Part shown: piece by piece, positions 13,018-13,486 of the stretch
How the letters are laid out: each line of letters begins with the position of its first letter
How positions within the stretch are numbered: position 1 is the first letter of the stretch
Source of the DNA: Desulfobacula sp.
Lineage (GTDB): Bacteria; Desulfobacterota; Desulfobacteria; Desulfobacterales; Desulfobacteraceae
NCBI RefSeq assembly: GCF_021107415.1
Contig: NZ_JAIOSW010000311.1
Coordinates: 1-13,486, forward strand
Length of the DNA stretch: 13,486 nucleotides
Direction of reading: 5' to 3'
Position numbers and translations under genes: made by a program
The notes under the pieces: generated by a model
Told to the model about the DNA's origin: nothing
Database searches by the model: none
What the model saw: the letters and a program-made list of their open reading frames with translations, nothing else

Positions 13018-13486
13018 ATGAAAGGATATATCCAAGTATATACAGGCGATGGCAAGGGGAAAACAACTGCAAGCCTGGGGCTTGCAATCAGGGCTGCCGG
13101 AGCAGGCCTTAAGGTCTATATTGTTCAGTTTTTGAAAAAAGGGGATTACTCTGAAATCAAAGCCCTGTCCAAATTCGAGAATATCACGGTTAAACAATAC
13201 GGGCTTGGAAAATTTGTTAAGGGAAAACCGTCTGATGAAGATATCCTTTCCGGTGCTGAAGGCTATCTGAAATTATGTGAAATTTTAAAACAAAACAAAC
13301 ATGACGTGGTCATCGCCGAAGAAGGGAATGTTGCGGTCATGTGCAATCTTATATCAGAAGCGGAACTATTGGCACTGATGGATATGAAACCTGAAAATAT
13401 AGAACTGGTAATCACAGGACGGGGAGCAACCGCCACAGTAATAGAAAAAGCAGATCTTGTTACGGAAATGAAAGAAATCAAACATT
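13018..13486 (+). CDS. cobO: Cob(I)yrinic acid a,c-diamide adenosyltransferase, CobO/BtuR family (partial, runs off right edge)
   Basis: The first 156 codons of the corrinoid adenosyltransferase, which transfers the 5'-deoxyadenosyl group of ATP to cobalt. It begins MKGYIQVYTG followed by the P-loop GDGKGKTT (10-17) and TASLGLAIRAAG, the standard CobO/BtuR N-terminus, and later has IELVITGRGA. The start at 13018 has AGGAG 5 bases upstream; an in-frame ATG at 12979 inside cbiH lacks one. The Walker B-like segment reads VVIAEEGNVAV, where most relatives have an Asp-Glu pair (LDE); here it is Glu-Glu. It lies 28 bases behind cbiH, the longest gap since the permease, with its own good ribosome binding site. 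The C-terminal part is outside the window. Confidence 0.93.
   Translation, partial: MKGYIQVYTGDGKGKTTASLGLAIRAAGAGLKVYIVQFLKKGDYSEIKALSKFENITVKQYGLGKFVKGKPSDEDILSGAEGYLKLCEILKQNKHDVVIAEEGNVAVMCNLISEAELLALMDMKPENIELVITGRGATATVIEKADLVTEMKEIKH

Noticed and set aside
1..13486. CRISPR arrays, tRNA or rRNA genes, insertion sequences, prophage or integrase genes
   Set aside because: None seen: no regularly spaced repeats, no transposase or integrase motifs, and almost all sequence is accounted for by the cbi/nik genes and their leaders.

Overview
This window holds most of an anaerobic (early cobalt insertion) cobalamin biosynthesis locus, together with its metal-uptake genes and its B12-sensing regulation. 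The organism is most likely a sulfate-reducing deltaproteobacterium of the Desulfobacterales type. This is inferred from an AT-leaning composition, two CbiK-type cobaltochelatases of which one carries a signal peptide (the pair known from Desulfovibrio), a fused CbiET, a NikK-NikM-NikL uptake module, and the order cbiK(periplasmic)-FecCD permease-ATPase-binding protein-cbiL, which I recall from Desulfovibrio vulgaris. No ribosomal or other phylogenetic marker is present, so the assignment is tentative.

Left part, minus strand (3104 down to 1). A cytoplasmic cobaltochelatase (3104-2253) is followed by a sigma70-type promoter, a cobalamin riboswitch (2143-1981) with an intrinsic terminator behind it (1922-1882), and then nikK (DUF4198), cbiM/nikM and the start of nikL, which runs off the left edge. 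The B12 riboswitch argues that this ECF-type transporter imports cobalt, although its component set is better known from nickel systems.

Centre, 3105-3613. This is a divergent regulatory region. It holds a good promoter (TTGACT-17-TATTTT), a second cobalamin riboswitch (3304-3467) and a terminator-like hairpin (3528-3561), all controlling the rightward operon.

Right part, plus strand (3614-13486). One tightly packed operon: signal-peptide-bearing cobaltochelatase cbiK, a BtuCDF/FecCDB-type ABC importer (permease, ATPase, binding protein), cbiL, a multi-spanning Gate-domain membrane protein of unknown role, cbiET (fused), cbiF, cbiG, cbiH and the start of cobO. Most junctions are overlaps (ATGA, TAATG) or gaps under 12 bases. 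The genes cover cobalt insertion into sirohydrochlorin, ring methylations at C20, C17 and C11, delta-lactone opening, C5/C15 methylation with decarboxylation, and corrinoid adenosylation. cbiA, cbiC, cbiD, cbiJ and cbiP are not in the window.

Most notable observations: (1) a 15/16 match to the chromosomal partitioning site parS inside the linker-coding part of cbiG; (2) a perfect 16-bp inverted repeat elsewhere in cbiG; (3) a strong terminator-like hairpin inside the 5' coding end of the ABC permease; (4) a gene set suggesting that cobalt can be inserted outside the cytoplasm and the product re-imported, with an uncharacterised Gate-domain protein inside the same operon.
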